Positions 1 through 12,425 of a stretch of DNA of 64,000 nt are shown here, one piece after another. Below the pieces are notes generated by a model, which was given only the letters and a program-made list of their open reading frames with translations, searched no databases and was not told where the DNA came from. The stretch is from positions 1 through 64,000 of the forward strand of contig DF237119.1 in NCBI GenBank assembly GCA_000708835.1, in the 5' to 3' direction. The translations under genes and the position numbers were made by a program. Numbering within the stretch: the stretch's first letter is position 1; each line of letters begins with the position of its first letter. Source of the DNA: Klebsormidium nitens (taxonomy: Eukaryota; Streptophyta; Klebsormidiophyceae; Klebsormidiales; Klebsormidiaceae).

Positions 1-609
1 CGACATCGACATTGACATTGACCCGGGGCACTTACTGTGACATTGGGGTTACGTTGCAAACCTGTGACGGTTCACGCCAATCGACGAGCGCTTTGTTAGG
101 GTTACGCCATTTCCGAGTGACATTAGGGTTACTCACTGACAGTGACAACCGGGCAGAGTTCTTTTGGTTTTAGTGTGGTAAGCCATTTATCTGACCTCGT
201 TCCATCGTACTAGAAGCCGTACCGCAAAGTGTACGGTAAAACCTGACATTTCTGACGCATTTTTGATCAGTACGGTCCACGCGGATACCCTGTGAACCTA
301 TGATCTCACGTGTAAGATGTTTTCACACTTTTTTGGAGCCTGAGACACTAACAAAAGGAGTCTACTTCGTCGTACTTGCGCCAGTGACTCTGCGCTCTGC
401 CACTACGCTACGACCAAATCCCCCGGGCACAATGTTGTCCGCGGAAATTCGAGCCGAAGGGGGCTTTGTAGGGGCACGCCCACTTTAAAGTCGTCCCTCA
501 TGCTCAATTCGAGCAGAGTATCAGGACTTCTCTTATTACCCAACTTATCTCATATTAAACCCTTACATTCAGATCAGTTGCAGCAGGAACAGTGCAGCGC
601 CAGGCTACC
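1..609. other. 5' flank of the TIR receptor gene, short repeats
   Basis: No convincing gene is seen here. The first 25 bases are a short GACATT/GACATC repeat. The phrase TGACATTrGGGTTAC recurs near 37 and 118, and GTTAGGGTTACG occurs near 95, so the left part is a loose array of short GGGTTA-like words. The bases just before the ATG at 610 are the presumed promoter and 5' UTR of the receptor gene. I see no clear TATA box. Confidence 0.4.
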
Positions 610-3600
610 ATGGCTGACCTGGCAGCTGCATATGGTGTTTTCATCAGCTATTGCGGCGATGTTAGAAGGGACTTTGCTGTCATGCTGAGAGCGGAGCTGG
701 AGAGGGTTGGAGTCCATTGTTTTCTGGATGTTTCCAGCCTGATGCCTGGGGACAATGTTGACGAGCGGTTGCTGTTTGCAATGCAGACGGCTTCAATTGG
801 CATTGTCATTCTCTCGCCTCGTTTCTTTGAGGGGGAGTGGTGCATGATGGAATTGCACACATTTATGACCAGGGGAAACGCAGTCCCAGTTTTCTTCGCG
901 TCACTTGAGGACTTGAAGGAAGCCCGAAATAAAGCAGTGGCGGATCGCATATGGGAAAGGTTTGGACGGAGATTTGGAGAGATCACAGAAGAGCAGTACT
1001 TAGGGGCTGTTGATGGGGTGCTGAGAACCACTGGACTCAGGCTGGAAGCGCTTGATGGTTGGTGGGATGAGTGCGTTGAAAAAATTGTCCCTGTGGTGTT
1101 GAGAAAGCTTGACAGCAGTGCACGGTTATCAAACCACGAGCAGCTCATAGGCTGTCACGAGCATCTGAGCAATCTCAAGAGGCTGCTGGGAGTACCAAGT
1201 GCCGGGGTGTCCAAAGGAGCGGAGGCAACGTCCAAGGAAACCCTCCTGGTTGAGATCACGGGCATGGGTGGAGTTGGCAAAACGGCCTTGGCAAAAAAGT
1301 TGTACGACGAGGGGGATGTCAGAAAGTGGTTCGGCGGGAATGTGTGCTTCGTGTTCGTCGGTGGAAAGAGCACATGCAGCCGCCAGGAGCAGATTCTTCG
1401 GGAGCTCTGCGACGTAGATGTCAGTATCGAGAACCCTATGGCTGGTAGAGCGGCGATCAAGGAGAAGCTCCATCGCAGAAAAGTGTTTCTTTGCTTGGAC
1501 GATGTGACAAACGCAACAGAGGTGGTTCGGGTGGAGGATCTAGGGCCGGGCAGCCGGGTTGTGACCACGAGTCGGAGCAAGGAAGCCATATCCAGCCTCG
1601 AGTACAAAGTAGAGCTGCTGGACTCCGACGCTTCCTGGAAGCTGTTTTGCTGGCATGCTTTTGGTGGCAAGAATCCTCCTGAGGACTTGGCTCTCCTGTG
1701 TTCAGAAGTCATGAATTTATGTAAAGGCTTGCCCTTGGCCATCAAGGTTTTAGCCCGGCAACTGATGGCAGCAGAAGATCATCACAAGCGTCGCCTTTTA
1801 GAGGAAATTTTGAGACCTCGGGTTGAGGAGACCCGTCAAGAAGCATCAGACCTTCTTTGGGGTGGCTACAAAGCTCTGGAGCCGGCCGCGCTGCAAGACA
1901 GTCTTGTGCTCCTTGCTGGCATGTGGCCTAACTCCCGGGAGTTCAGGGAGTGCGAAAGTGTTGTGAGGAGTCTTGCGGCTGCTGTCTATGGGGAGGAGCC
2001 AGACGCGCGTTTGCGGCTGGAGGCGGCTAGGAGGGCCCTCAAAAGCCTTGTTGATAGAGGACTGATCCAGCTGGGTGGACAGAAAGACTCGCCTTGGGTC
2101 ACTGTTCACGATCTTGTACAGGAGGTTGCCCTGCGTGCCATAAAGGAAAGCATGCGGTTTTGCCGCATAGAGAAGGTGGCCAGTGCTCTTCCCCCTCAGC
2201 AACTGGGCGAATTGGGAGCGGAGCACGTAGTGCTAGAGCTGGGTCCTTCTGAACGACTCTCAGAGAGCTTCTTTGCTACAGTTTCTAGCACCAAGTCTTA
2301 TGTCCTGTTTGGCGGCCCAGGGGGCCACGTTCAATTGCCGAAGTTGCTCAAGCCTGGCCTGATCGGCTGTAGGCTCTTGAGCATTGGGGGTCTCCAAGGT
2401 GGAGCCCGGAGAAGGAGGTTGAAAAGGGAGCTCGTCAACCTCCAGTGTTTGAATGGCCAGCTTATCGGCAAGGTGAGTATCAGGCTTAGCGGACATTCTG
2501 AATAGCAAGGGCCCATCTAATTGTAGAAACTACTCAACTAAATGTTTCAGCGTTGAGTTGATAAAGGTAGTGCCTTTGGGGTCCTGGACCTGCTTACGCC
2601 GATTGTTGGCCACGAGCTGGGCGAACAGTTTGCGCCTGGTGGAGCGGACCGGGGATGGAAAGCTGGCCGGACGGACGACCTCATCAAGTAAGCTGACAGC
2701 TTCTCTGTTTGTAAACGTCGTTTCTTGGCCCGGGCATCTGCTTCAAGTCCATCCGTCCAACTTTGTACGGGGTGAAAGATTCTGATCTGACTGCGGTCGC
2801 TTTTGGCATGTCTGCAACGTGGAAAGCAATTTTTCGAAGTGAATTTGAGTTTGGCTGTGCATTAATCTTATGAGCTTTTAGAACTCTGCATCATCACGTC
2901 TACACTTTGGAAGCTCCCTTGTAATTCTAGGCTTTCAATTGAACCATGGGCTTATCCTAAGTTGCAAAATGCTTATTGGAGCGTCACCACTTCTACCTAA
3001 GCCTTGATTGTTCTTACCGTTTAGGCCTTGATAAGGTGCTCCCATGCTGCAATAAGTTGCTTCTTTGAATTTCTGAGGATCTCTGAATTGGTTTGTGTAC
3101 GGTTGACCTTCAGTCTACAGCCGTGTTCAGGACACGGCCACGTTTTGGAGTCGAATGCGGTCTAGGACTTGGTTGGTTCGTATATTGCTGATTGCTCGCT
3201 GTTTTCTTTCTCCCAGGGCCCTCGAGAGCAAGGGCATCCTCTTCCACGACCTCCTCGACCTGCTGCCGGCAATTCGGAAGCTGTCGGAAGAGGGCTTCCG
3301 AGCCCCCGCAGACGAGCTAAAACAGTACGTCCTATACCTGCTCCGGAGTTTCGGACTTGCGTACCCAAGCCGGGACGACAGCTTCGACTACGTGCCCATG
3401 CGGTGCCAGGACCAGACGCCGGCCGACCTCTTCGGGGTGGGCTTCCCGCGGGCTCCGATGGCTGCAGAACCCCCGTCCGCCCAGCTCTTCGGAAAGCGGG
3501 TGCACTTCGAGTTTGGGGTTCCGGAAGGGTTTGCCGAGAACGTAGTTGTTAGTCTTCAAACCCAGCTGGTTCACCACTTCGGCGGGGAGGGCCTGCCCTG

Positions 3601-6600
3601 CATCGTGCAGCAGTGGGAGCACGGCACGCTGTTCCAGGCCTGCGTCCGGCCAGGGGGGGCGGCCGACAACCACAACGGAGCCCGGATCCGGATCCTGCTG
3701 CGCGTTCCTCAGGAGGGGGGTGCGCGGGACGTGTTCGAGCTCTTGTGGATGCTGTCGGAACCGGGCGAAGCTGGCAGCCCAACCTTCGTCGCAAGCGAGG
3801 AGCTGGCAGCCCACGTCAACCGCTGGCTAAGCCACTTCTTGGAAGAGAAGGTCGTTGGCCTGGTGTCAGAGGTCTTCTGCCCGTACCTCGTGCCGCTGTA
3901 CGAGGAGCTCGTTGGCTGCAAAGGGCAGGTTTTGGACTCCGAACCGGCGACGAACGGGGAGTTGGGCGGTCACAGCGCTGCCGGGAGCTTGGAGGAGATG
4001 TCGTTGGAAGGGATGTACACGTGGCAAAGAGACCAGAGGCTGAGTGCTAGAGCCCGGCAGCTGTCGACGGGTGAGTTTCGGCTTGATTATTGCGGTTTCC
4101 AGTTTGGCGTAGCAGATCATTACAGAAGAGGGCCTAGCTCTGTGTTTCTTAGGGAAAACTGTGTCCGATCCTTGTCAGTGCCAAGGCGAAATTGCGGTTC
4201 GATTGCTTCAATTCCCAGCCGCTTAGTCTGAAGAAAGCCTTCGGTTTGCAGAAAGCATGACCAGCCCGATTGCAATAGCATGGCATGCATATGCCAAGTC
4301 TCCAATCATACGACCTCATGCGAGTCGGTCCTTCTCCCTTTTCAGTGGTTCCCCTTCTAGCTTTCTCTGAAGGGCCTGATCTGAATCCGCACAGGGAAAG
4401 GTGGACCTGCCTCGCTTTCGGACCGAGAGCCGACTGTGAAGGACGATTCGCTCGGCTTCGAGGAGTCCCGGAGTTCTCAGATTGCTCAGGTAAGTGGTAT
4501 GCCGTCACGACTCTTTGCGGCGGGCCACTTTTAGGAGTCTCTGGCGGAATCATAGTGGAACATCGCCTCAGAGGCGTTTCTCTTTTCAGCTTGTCCGTCA
4601 AAAACTACTTATGTCTAAGTAGAGGAGCTCGAGATATCTTTCGAAGTGCTTTGAGCACCCTGAGTTTCGGAAGTCCACTTTTCCTTGGAGAAATAATCCG
4701 AAGCGCGCACTTCAAGGTGAAGGAGCATGAAGGAAGACCTTATAGGAAGTTCAATCCAGACAAATCTAGTGCCTCTTGCGTGCCACCTTGTAGCATAGCT
4801 TACTTCCTCTATAAGTTTCGAAGACACTTCGGACATTTGCAGGTCGACTCGGAGTCACAATTCGCTTAACATTCTGATGTCAAGATCTTTCCTGTCCAAC
4901 ATGGCAGGATCGATTCAAAGTTGCGGGTGGCAGGAGAGCGTCCCTTTCTGCTTTGCCCTGCCGTTCTTGGTATGGGATGCTTGTAACACTTTCTGATCAA
5001 GTGAATTGTATATGGTCGGAAGTTTGTGCGAAGGGACACATCAAAAGAGTGCGCTCTTGAGGGTCTGCTTTCGAGTCTCCAAAGCCGTTGACTAATTACT
5101 TTTCGTGTTTTCCAGGAATGGGAGCTGGTGCCAGACGATTTGTTGACCATGAAGCAGGGGCAACTAAATGTCTCCTTCACACGGTTGGGAGCCCGGCAGG
5201 CCGTCTACTTCAGCCACTTCTTCAGCAACCGGCTGGTCGAGCTGAACGTGTCGAACGCATCTTTGGGCGGTATGCACGTCGACCTCACGCCGAACCGCCA
5301 GTTGAAGATCCTCAACGCCGGCTTCAACAACATCTGCGTCATCCAGAAAGGCAATTGGACTCTTCCGGAGTCTCTTGAGAGCCTCTTCCTCTACCGGAAC
5401 GGGCTCAGCAGTGTTCCCGCGCACGTCTCCAGCCTACCCTCCATTGCTAATTTCAACGGTGATGGTAACGAGCTCGTCAGCTTCCCGGACCTCAACGAAA
5501 GCGTCAGGACCCTCTCTCTCAGCCACAATCGGTTCTCTTCCCTCCCCCAAAAACGTCTTCGACACTTCGGAAAGCTGAGCGTGCTCGACTTGAAGGGAAA
5601 CTCCCTAAGCAAGCTGCCCTCGGAGATCGGCCTCCTTGTTGCTCTTGAGCAGCTCCTCCTTAGCCAAAACCACCTCGAAGAGCTCCCTTCTGAGATCGGA
5701 GACCTGCCATGGCTTCGGGTTCTCGACGTCGCCTACAACCGCCTTCAAACCCTACCGGAGACGGTTGGGCGGTTGACTCAGCTTGAAGAGCTCTTCGTCG
5801 GGTATCAGGGTGTCAGCTTGCGGGCAAAGGGACAGAATGGACATCCGGGGGAGAAAGCGGGTGTGTCGTGGGGCCTCGTGGGCGGCACCGTGGCCTTCGC
5901 CCTGCCAGAAACGCTTGTCGGAGACGGCCTCAAAAGCCTCCGGGTTCTCGCCAGTCAACGCAACAAGATGGGCCCGTCCCTGCCCGTCTGGGTCTGCAAG
6001 CTGCGGACTCTCGTCGAGCTAGACGTCGAGGACAACAACCTGGAGTTTTTGCCCGACAACGACAGCTTCTTGAGCGGCCTTGTCGCTTCGGGGTCCTGGT
6101 CGTGGCGATCGGCATATATGGTTGGTGGGGGGCAGAAATCTAGGCTGGCCCTGCCGGCGCTCGAGATCTTGTGTCTGAGTCGCAACCGCCTCAGGAGTTT
6201 TCCGGGGTGGATCGGGGAGAGCAGGCAATGCAGGGTCATTGAAGCGAACGGAAACATGTTGGAGCGGATTCCGGTTGAGTTCCACCGCCTCCATAGGCTG
6301 GAAGTTCTGGAACTGGGGGGCAACCAGGAACTGGGGTTCGTCAAGGCCGTACAGGAGGGCCCTCACGCGGTTAGACGTGCCTGCCACCTCAGGCTTGTTC
6401 GGGCTAGGGCGTTCTCACTTTCCGCCTCCTTCCTCATGGCGCTCCTTGCGTTGGTATTCGCCAGCTCTCTCCCTCGCGCGCTCGGTCAAGGCGAGGCCTC
6501 CTGCGCAGCGCCGCGCGCCAGGGGCCACAGCGCGCATCCCGTCCCGCTTGACCTCCTGTCAGTGGGCCTGCTCTTCGTCCTCGTCTTGCTGGTGCGACTA

Positions 6601-9600
6601 TGGGAAGCAGTTGGCTGGGTAGCCCTTGGAGTCGCGCCCACCAGCTCCGGTGCCGCTCGCAACGCCGCCTCCAACCATCCCCCGGAACTGAGAGGTGAAG
6701 ACATCGAAATTGATTGCTGCCTGATTTCTAAGCATTTGCAGGGGTGCAAGCTAACCGACTCGGGGATGAGGCAGCCGTAGTGCTTTCGACCAGCCTTCAG
6801 AAACTCCGAACGTGGGTGCTGATATTTTGTCGGAAATCATTGAAGGTGCATGACCGCGAACAGTCGATTCCACCCATCCAGATCTGGAGGAGCAATCGCT
6901 TCATAATAGTGCAGTTTCTGTCTGTAGGTTATCATTCTCGATCGGTGATGCACGTCGATGGTGTCTTCTCTTTTTTGGAAGGGTCCGCAAACAACTGCTT
7001 TTCGTTCTCTGACAGACGAGGAGGAGGAGTGGCTGTTTCAAACACAATCGGGGTCTGCCTTTCCGGCCAACGACCCGGAGCTCCAGTCGCCACCGTCAGA
7101 GGGCCGGGTAAGCGCACTCTCTTAAGGGGCACAAGCCCAAATCCGTAAATATCATGGATGATGAAAGTTGAAAGTTTACGGGTTGAAATATCGCTTCCTA
7201 TACTGTTTAAGTCTTTACGCATCACGTGCAAACAGTTTTGTTGAGGTGTCCGCTCTGTCCATTTGTTTGCACGATGAACTCAGTGATTGTTTCTCGAGCA
7301 CGCAGCTACTTTGTGTCTGGTCTTCATGCAATCGAGCTTGCCACCTGGCAGCGAAACGAAGTTGTCCGTACTTTTTACCAAACGAAAGAGCGCCGAAGTT
7401 TTGCTGGGCAGACTCTTGACCACAATCTTTCTCAATCTTGAGGAGGCTTACCCGGGCCAAACAACCCGGGGGAAGTCCTACAGCATTGAAGAGGGCGGCA
7501 TTCCTTCGATGCAGGCCGTTTCGTTGGCGCCAATTCAGTCCCTGAGCGTCAAGCTTTCAATCAGCGCATCGGAACTGGCCCTAGAGGAAAACGGCGCGGC
7601 GGAGCTGGCGGCCTTCGAGTTTGACGGTAAGTATGTTGCTCGCTTCGCCGTTTCTGAGCAAGGGGTGACTGAGGAAACGCTCTAGTAGACTGTTTAAAGT
7701 GGGTGCATTTACACAGTCAGCTCGAGTCGGCAAATTCCTGTTGCTTATCATAAACTGCCCCCTTTCGTCAAGCGCTCGTGCAAAGACAAATCGGTGAAGA
7801 CTGGCTGAAGTGAAGCTACGAGCACGTCCAATCCTGAAACTCCACCTCCTCATGTCAAGGTGAGGACGAGCGTTCAGCTGCCAAGAACGACGTCGGGAGC
7901 AACGGTGGCGGCATGCACAAGCAGGGGAAGGATGCGGACCCCTTAACCAGGACTTCTGCTGGTAAGAATACTCGGAAAACAAGTCAGTGTTTTGAAAGTC
8001 AGCATTATGCAGATTGGGGATGCCAAACGTTCACAGAATGTGTCTTCGAGCTTTTTTTTGTCATGACAATATCAGGAAAAAGGTACGTGGATATATATTC
8101 CACGGCAAGTCCAGATCCGATAGGACATGATTTCCTGTAAGAGGGCATACTGCTCTTCATCGATTTCAATTGCTTTGTTTTTCAAGCAATTACAAGTCGA
8201 AAAGGTCGGTCATATAACGTCTCGAAACCGCATCCCGGGTGTGACGTACTCGTGCGGCCTCTTAAACGTTCGGCGTCAAAGAAGAACGAATGGCGCGAGC
8301 TAAAGAGCGGATTGTAGCACTCATGCAGCGCAGGTCTCCACAACTTGGACCCGCCACTTGGCGTTTCAGGATTTGTGCAGTTCATTCTCTGCCATTCTCC
8401 TCCTTTTGGTCCTTGCAAGATGCCTGGCCGGTCTTCTTGACAAAGTTTAACGCCTGCAAGCTTTTCTGTAGGATTTGAGGTGTTCCAAAGGTATGATGGG
8501 CGACTTGCATGTAATATACCTCACTATCATGTTCAAGCCTACCTGAACATCACGCAGAACGCCTCGTCTATCGCCGTAATGAGTCTGAATAGGGGTTTGA
8601 AAGCCTGGAATTTGCTAACCACTATGTAACCCATTTTTGGTAGGTGGTGGAGACGGAACGCCTTTTGCGTTGGACGAGGGAGCGCGCGGCGAGGAGACGG
8701 ACCTCCTGCTCGCGGTCGAGAGAGCTCAGGTACGAAGCTGATTGTGGGACGGACTTAGCTTAAGATGGGCTCGTTTCAATGCGCAGACACAAGCTTCATC
8801 TTAAGCTGAACCTGCTGTCCGTGGCGGTTTCAGCATCGATATCAGCATGAAACTACCGCGGAATAAGCAGCATTACTCGCTCAATGGCAGTCACGCAATA
8901 GACGCCCCTGGAGGGCGTCAGTGAGGCGAATGTCAACGGGAAGATCTCTCAGGGCAGCCTCGAAGCCCCCTCTCTACACCGAGGATCTGAAAAGGGTGTC
9001 GTCCCGCTCTTGTGTGTCTGCTTCCTGTGTATAGTTTGAGCTGGTCCTATTAAAGCTTGGAGGCCGTCTTTGGCACTTCGGAACCTTAATTGCTCAGGAC
9101 ACTTGAAAACTCTTGACGTACATTTGCTTTCGTATTCCAGGCGTCTCATTCCTTGGTTTGCACCTGTTAAGGACTTCTCATTCAAGCGGATTGACATCTG
9201 TACTTGCTTAAGGTGCTGCTATTCCTTCTTAGCAGGCTGCTCGACGACTTTCCGCACCTGCCCAAAGAGGCGGAGATGCGGTCAACATGCAGTCCCCCAG
9301 CGAGCCTCAGGATCCGGATATGGGCCACCCTAACGGATGTGCTCAAGCTTTTGCAATCCGGCAAGAAGAAGATGGCTTAAGGTACGCTGCCCGTAGCTTT
9401 TTACGACATGCTCGTGAGCGGTTTTCTGTGAAAGCGGCTGTCTCCGGTGCTGGTGTGCTTGTCAGAAGGTGCCTCTCACAAGGACGACTTCAAAGAACCG
9501 TGCTTTTGGAGCTTCCTTTTGGTGTGGCGTCGTTGTCGATTAGCGGTGCTTGATTAAGCAGGCCAGAAACTTAACGTTGTGTCTTAATTTGACCAGGTTC

Positions 9601-12425
9601 GCGGCGCCCAAGAGACTCGCCATCTTGGAGGGCGGAGGATGCTGCACCCTGACCGCGTCCGGCCGGGAGGTATCTAAACGGCTTGCGCGTTCCGGCGAGG
9701 CACCAGCTCAGAGCGGTGCTACAAAACCAGAGAATCGTGCCCAGTCTGACGATGCCTCAGGTAATGCAATCAACAAAAGCGCTTTCTCTTGAGAAGAGAT
9801 TCCTTGAGTCACGCAAAAGGAGAGACGTTGAGCGTCATTATGGTACAGTACGAGTTGCGTGCGCTTACTCAGATACGCTCCCTTTCATTCGTCGGAGCAC
9901 TTGGATGCGGGCGCAAGGCTAGTTCGCTGACCACCCTGGGAAAGTTGGAAGGGCGCAACATCTGTTGACCGGTTCTGTGCTTCAACCACTCACATCTTTC
10001 ACAACAAAGTAAAGTTCCGCACTCCGCAGATGAGTCCCTACGGCCATAGTGCTTGCTAAACGGGGCCTCATTTGCTGTAAGACCTGTCGTAGTCATTCCT
10101 CGGTACATGCAGCTGCTGGTTTACTGCGGTGGTTCTCGGCACTTCCATGGGCGGCGCTTTTGACCTCCGCTAATCCCATTTTGTCTGTTCGCAGGGTGCA
10201 CTAACCGCCGGGCCAGCTTGCAGCAGCTTCACGATGGAGTCCGCCGGGCTCCGCAGCGCCCGCCCTGCGGCTTGCGTTCCTGCTACTCCTCGCTCTCCTC
10301 CCGGTCACCTTTGCAGACTCCCCGGTTCCTTCTGCGCTTGCGCTAGGGACTAGAGAATCAGCCCGGGTCGAGATCCACCTGTCTCTTGGATCAGCAGACA
10401 TCCACCTCTCGCTCACGCCAGCAGAGCTATTGGCCGGTCTCGCCATCGTCGTAAGTGGCGTCGTTGGCACAATCCTTGCTCTAGTGCTGCTTGTGACAAG
10501 TTCGCATCAGCCGGCCCCACCTCCAGCTCCCCCCAGTCCTGCCCCGTCCCCTAACCCCGCCGCGAGCCCTTCCCAAGACCCCGGAAAGACGGTAGGGCCA
10601 CGATACGTGCGCACTTTCGAGTGGCCGGTTACGCCTGACCAGAAGCCGGTGTGCCCGAAGCTGCACAAGGACGTCGCGAAACAAGGCAGAGTTGTGGATC
10701 GGGTCCTGCAGAAGCCCACTAGGGGGGGCGCTGTCACGGTGAGCTTCCGTGTCAAACGCTTCTGGAAGGGAGTCTTCTTCCGTGAACACGGGTATCTTTG
10801 GATACGATTAAGAGTGCGAAAGCGTCCAGCGTTCACCTCCGTTCCTGCAATCCGTTGGTCAAGAGCAAGATGCAATCGCTTCTAGAATGCGACTAGAACG
10901 CCGTAACGGCGTTGCCCAGTCATGGTTCTCGTCTGCTTGCGAGGAGCACAAGAAAAGCAAGCGGCCGCATGCATTTCGTGTGCTTCTCTCTTGACTTGTC
11001 GACTTGTGTGCAGGTGTATTCCACCTGCACCATCAACCATCCTGCGGACTTCAAAGAGATGGGCCAGCCGTTGAAGGTCGTCACAGTGACGTTGAAGGTG
11101 TATTCTCAGCATCACCGGCTGCCCGAGCTCCTGGGCGAGGACAAAGAGAAAGATCACGGCTTTTACCAGGTCAGGCTTCTTCTCATATCTTGCGCGCAGC
11201 CATGATTTGCGGAGCCGCACTGCGGAGAATTGGACGCGGGAGAAAATCAGCTTCTTGGCTCTCCTGGGGGCATCTTGAGACCACGTCGTAACCCGTCAAA
11301 TCCGGAGAAACAGTTTCAGATTCGGAGCCTCCGCGGGTACCTTGCCGTTTCGTTTACTGGGCGACCGACAAGCACGTTTGAGGATAGTCAGGTCGCCCTC
11401 TGAGGTCGTTGTGGACATGTTCTCTTACGCCCCATAATAATCATGCTGGCACCTCGCGATGTGACAAGTTTCTAGTATGCCGAAGCGCTGAATGAGAGAA
11501 TGACGGGGTTTACCGAGCCGTTCACTAAGTGCCGCTTCGCATGCATCTGCAGGAGAAGATGCGCGTCAACCTGCGGCCGAAAGATCCTCGGGGGTACAAA
11601 AAGCAGCCTGCGGTGCCAAACACCGACGATTTCCAGCGGCAGGTTGATCAGACTTGCAAAAATGTGAGGAAAATCCACTATTACAGCGGGTCTCATTGCT
11701 GGATCACTCCACTCTTGCCCTGGTACTCCTTTTCCGTCTTCTAGGCATCAGTAAACGGAGGCTCCAGCAAAAGGAAGCTCCCTTATCATTTAACAATTGC
11801 GAACACCGTTTCCTTGTTTGCAATCATCAATCTCAGCATCTCGAAAGTCGAATAAACGTTGCTTCCAAGGACCTTAAAAGTGTGGACAGACACCTCATCG
11901 GCTTTGCAGACACAAGGGATCGAGGCAAACGGAGTGCTGGAGTTCACGGGGGTGTTTCCTTTCGTGAAAGTCAGCGGCGGCGGTAAACGGACCTCCGCTT
12001 CGGAGGCTCTCACTGCGGTCAGGGAGCTGGAGCGACCCATCGTCGTCCAGGAGGAAGGCGCCGTGAGCAACAAGCAGGAGTTCACTTGGTCAATCTGCTT
12101 GGGCCGAGAGCACGAGCGGTCGGCCCTTCTTGCGAACGGGGAGGTCAAACGAAGGATAGTCCCGCCTGAGCAGGGCCCTATCGTGGAGGACTATTGCACC
12201 AACTTAACCGCTGTCTGGCTGGTGAAGGCTTCCGAAGTGGAAATGCAGCTGGAAGTGGAAGTCGAGAGGACGTTGAAGTACGTGAGAATCATGAAGGATC
12301 GGCCGGCGTTTCTCAAGTACTTGGTGAAGGAGAAGAACGTGGGGCTCGATGTTGTTCAGAATGGGATTGCAATGATCCGGTGGGGATTCAAGGCGGGAAG
12401 CGGAGACATGCAAGTAAACATATAG
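610..12425 (+). CDS. TIR-NB-ARC-COR-like-LRR transmembrane receptor, multi-exon
   Basis: This is a probable single large innate-immune or signalling receptor. Exon 1 (610-2472) encodes TIR plus NB-ARC. The ATG at 610 has a good context (ACCATGG). Later exons are 3217-4070 (COR-like), 4395-4489, 5116-6694 (LRR and two membrane segments), 6742 to an unresolved donor, 7016-7107, 7443-7626, 7860-7961, 8644-8729, 9236-9381, 9597-9760, 10224-10738, 11014-11169, 11553-11663 and 11910-12425. Splice phases agree at almost every junction from 3217 to the stop. Two joins are open. The exon 1 donor (AAG/GTGAGT, phase 0) must reach a small exon ending at 2687 whose frame alone fits the COR exon; in-frame acceptors at 2617 or 2629 are weak. 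The donor after 6742 is also unclear. The gene could therefore be two genes split near 2.5 kb. The C-terminal 250 or so residues match no family I know. Confidence 0.62.
634..1104 (+). other. TIR domain of the receptor
   Basis: Residues about 9-165 from the ATG at 610. The start YGVFISYCGD is the TIR beta-A box. It is followed by a FLDVSSLMPGD loop and IGIVILSPRFFEGEWCMMEL. The glutamate of WCMMEL, residue 81, sits where plant TIR domains carry the NADase catalytic Glu, so enzymatic activity is possible. That activity is inference from the family and is not shown by the sequence alone. Confidence 0.9.
1162..2109 (+). other. NB-ARC ATPase domain of the receptor
   Basis: Residues about 185-500. 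The P-loop is GMGGVGKT at 218-225. The kinase-2 motif KVFLCLDDV is at 291-299 with both aspartates. The RNBS-B motif GSRVVTTSR is at 314-322 and GLPLA at 373-377. A VHD triplet at 499-501 stands in for the usual MHD. All nucleotide-binding residues expected of a plant-type switch are present, so the domain looks functional. Confidence 0.92.
2617..4070 (+). other. COR-like segment between NB-ARC and LRR
   Basis: A short exon ending at 2687 and the exon 3217-4070 join in phase 2. The joined product reads TDDLIK-ALESKGILFHDLL, then a helical stretch ending in LLRSFGLAYP. Next comes a block with FEFGVPEGFAENVVVSLQT and a tryptophan-Glu-His-Gly turn. This order resembles the C-terminal-of-Roc (COR) domain of Roco proteins: helical half, short-ligand half, then W..G. 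No Roc GTPase precedes it; the NB-ARC takes that place. The COR call rests on motif order only and needs a profile search. Confidence 0.55.
5116..6694 (+). other. LRR exon with two membrane segments
   Basis: The exon opens in phase 0 after a TTTTCCAG acceptor. It encodes about ten or more plant/Roco-type leucine-rich repeats (L..L.LS.N.L..LP..IG). An insert lies near residues 235-255 of the exon. Two hydrophobic stretches follow, about 6411-6470 and 6547-6630, separated by a short Cys- and Arg-containing loop. The LRRs would thus be anchored to a membrane on their C-terminal side, which is unusual for a TIR-NB receptor. Confidence 0.85.
10224..12425 (+). other. Second membrane pair and unknown C-terminal domain
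   Basis: The exon 10224-10738 carries a hydrophobic pair at about 10265-10312 and 10427-10496, then a Pro/Ala/Ser-rich linker. It mirrors the membrane pair at the end of the LRR exon. Exons 11014-11169, 11553-11663 and 11910-12425 join in phase 0 and end at a TAG. They encode about 310 residues with alternating hydrophobic strands, few repeats and no motif I recognise. An earlier acceptor at 10195 is in the same phase but leads to a stop near 10347. Confidence 0.6.
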
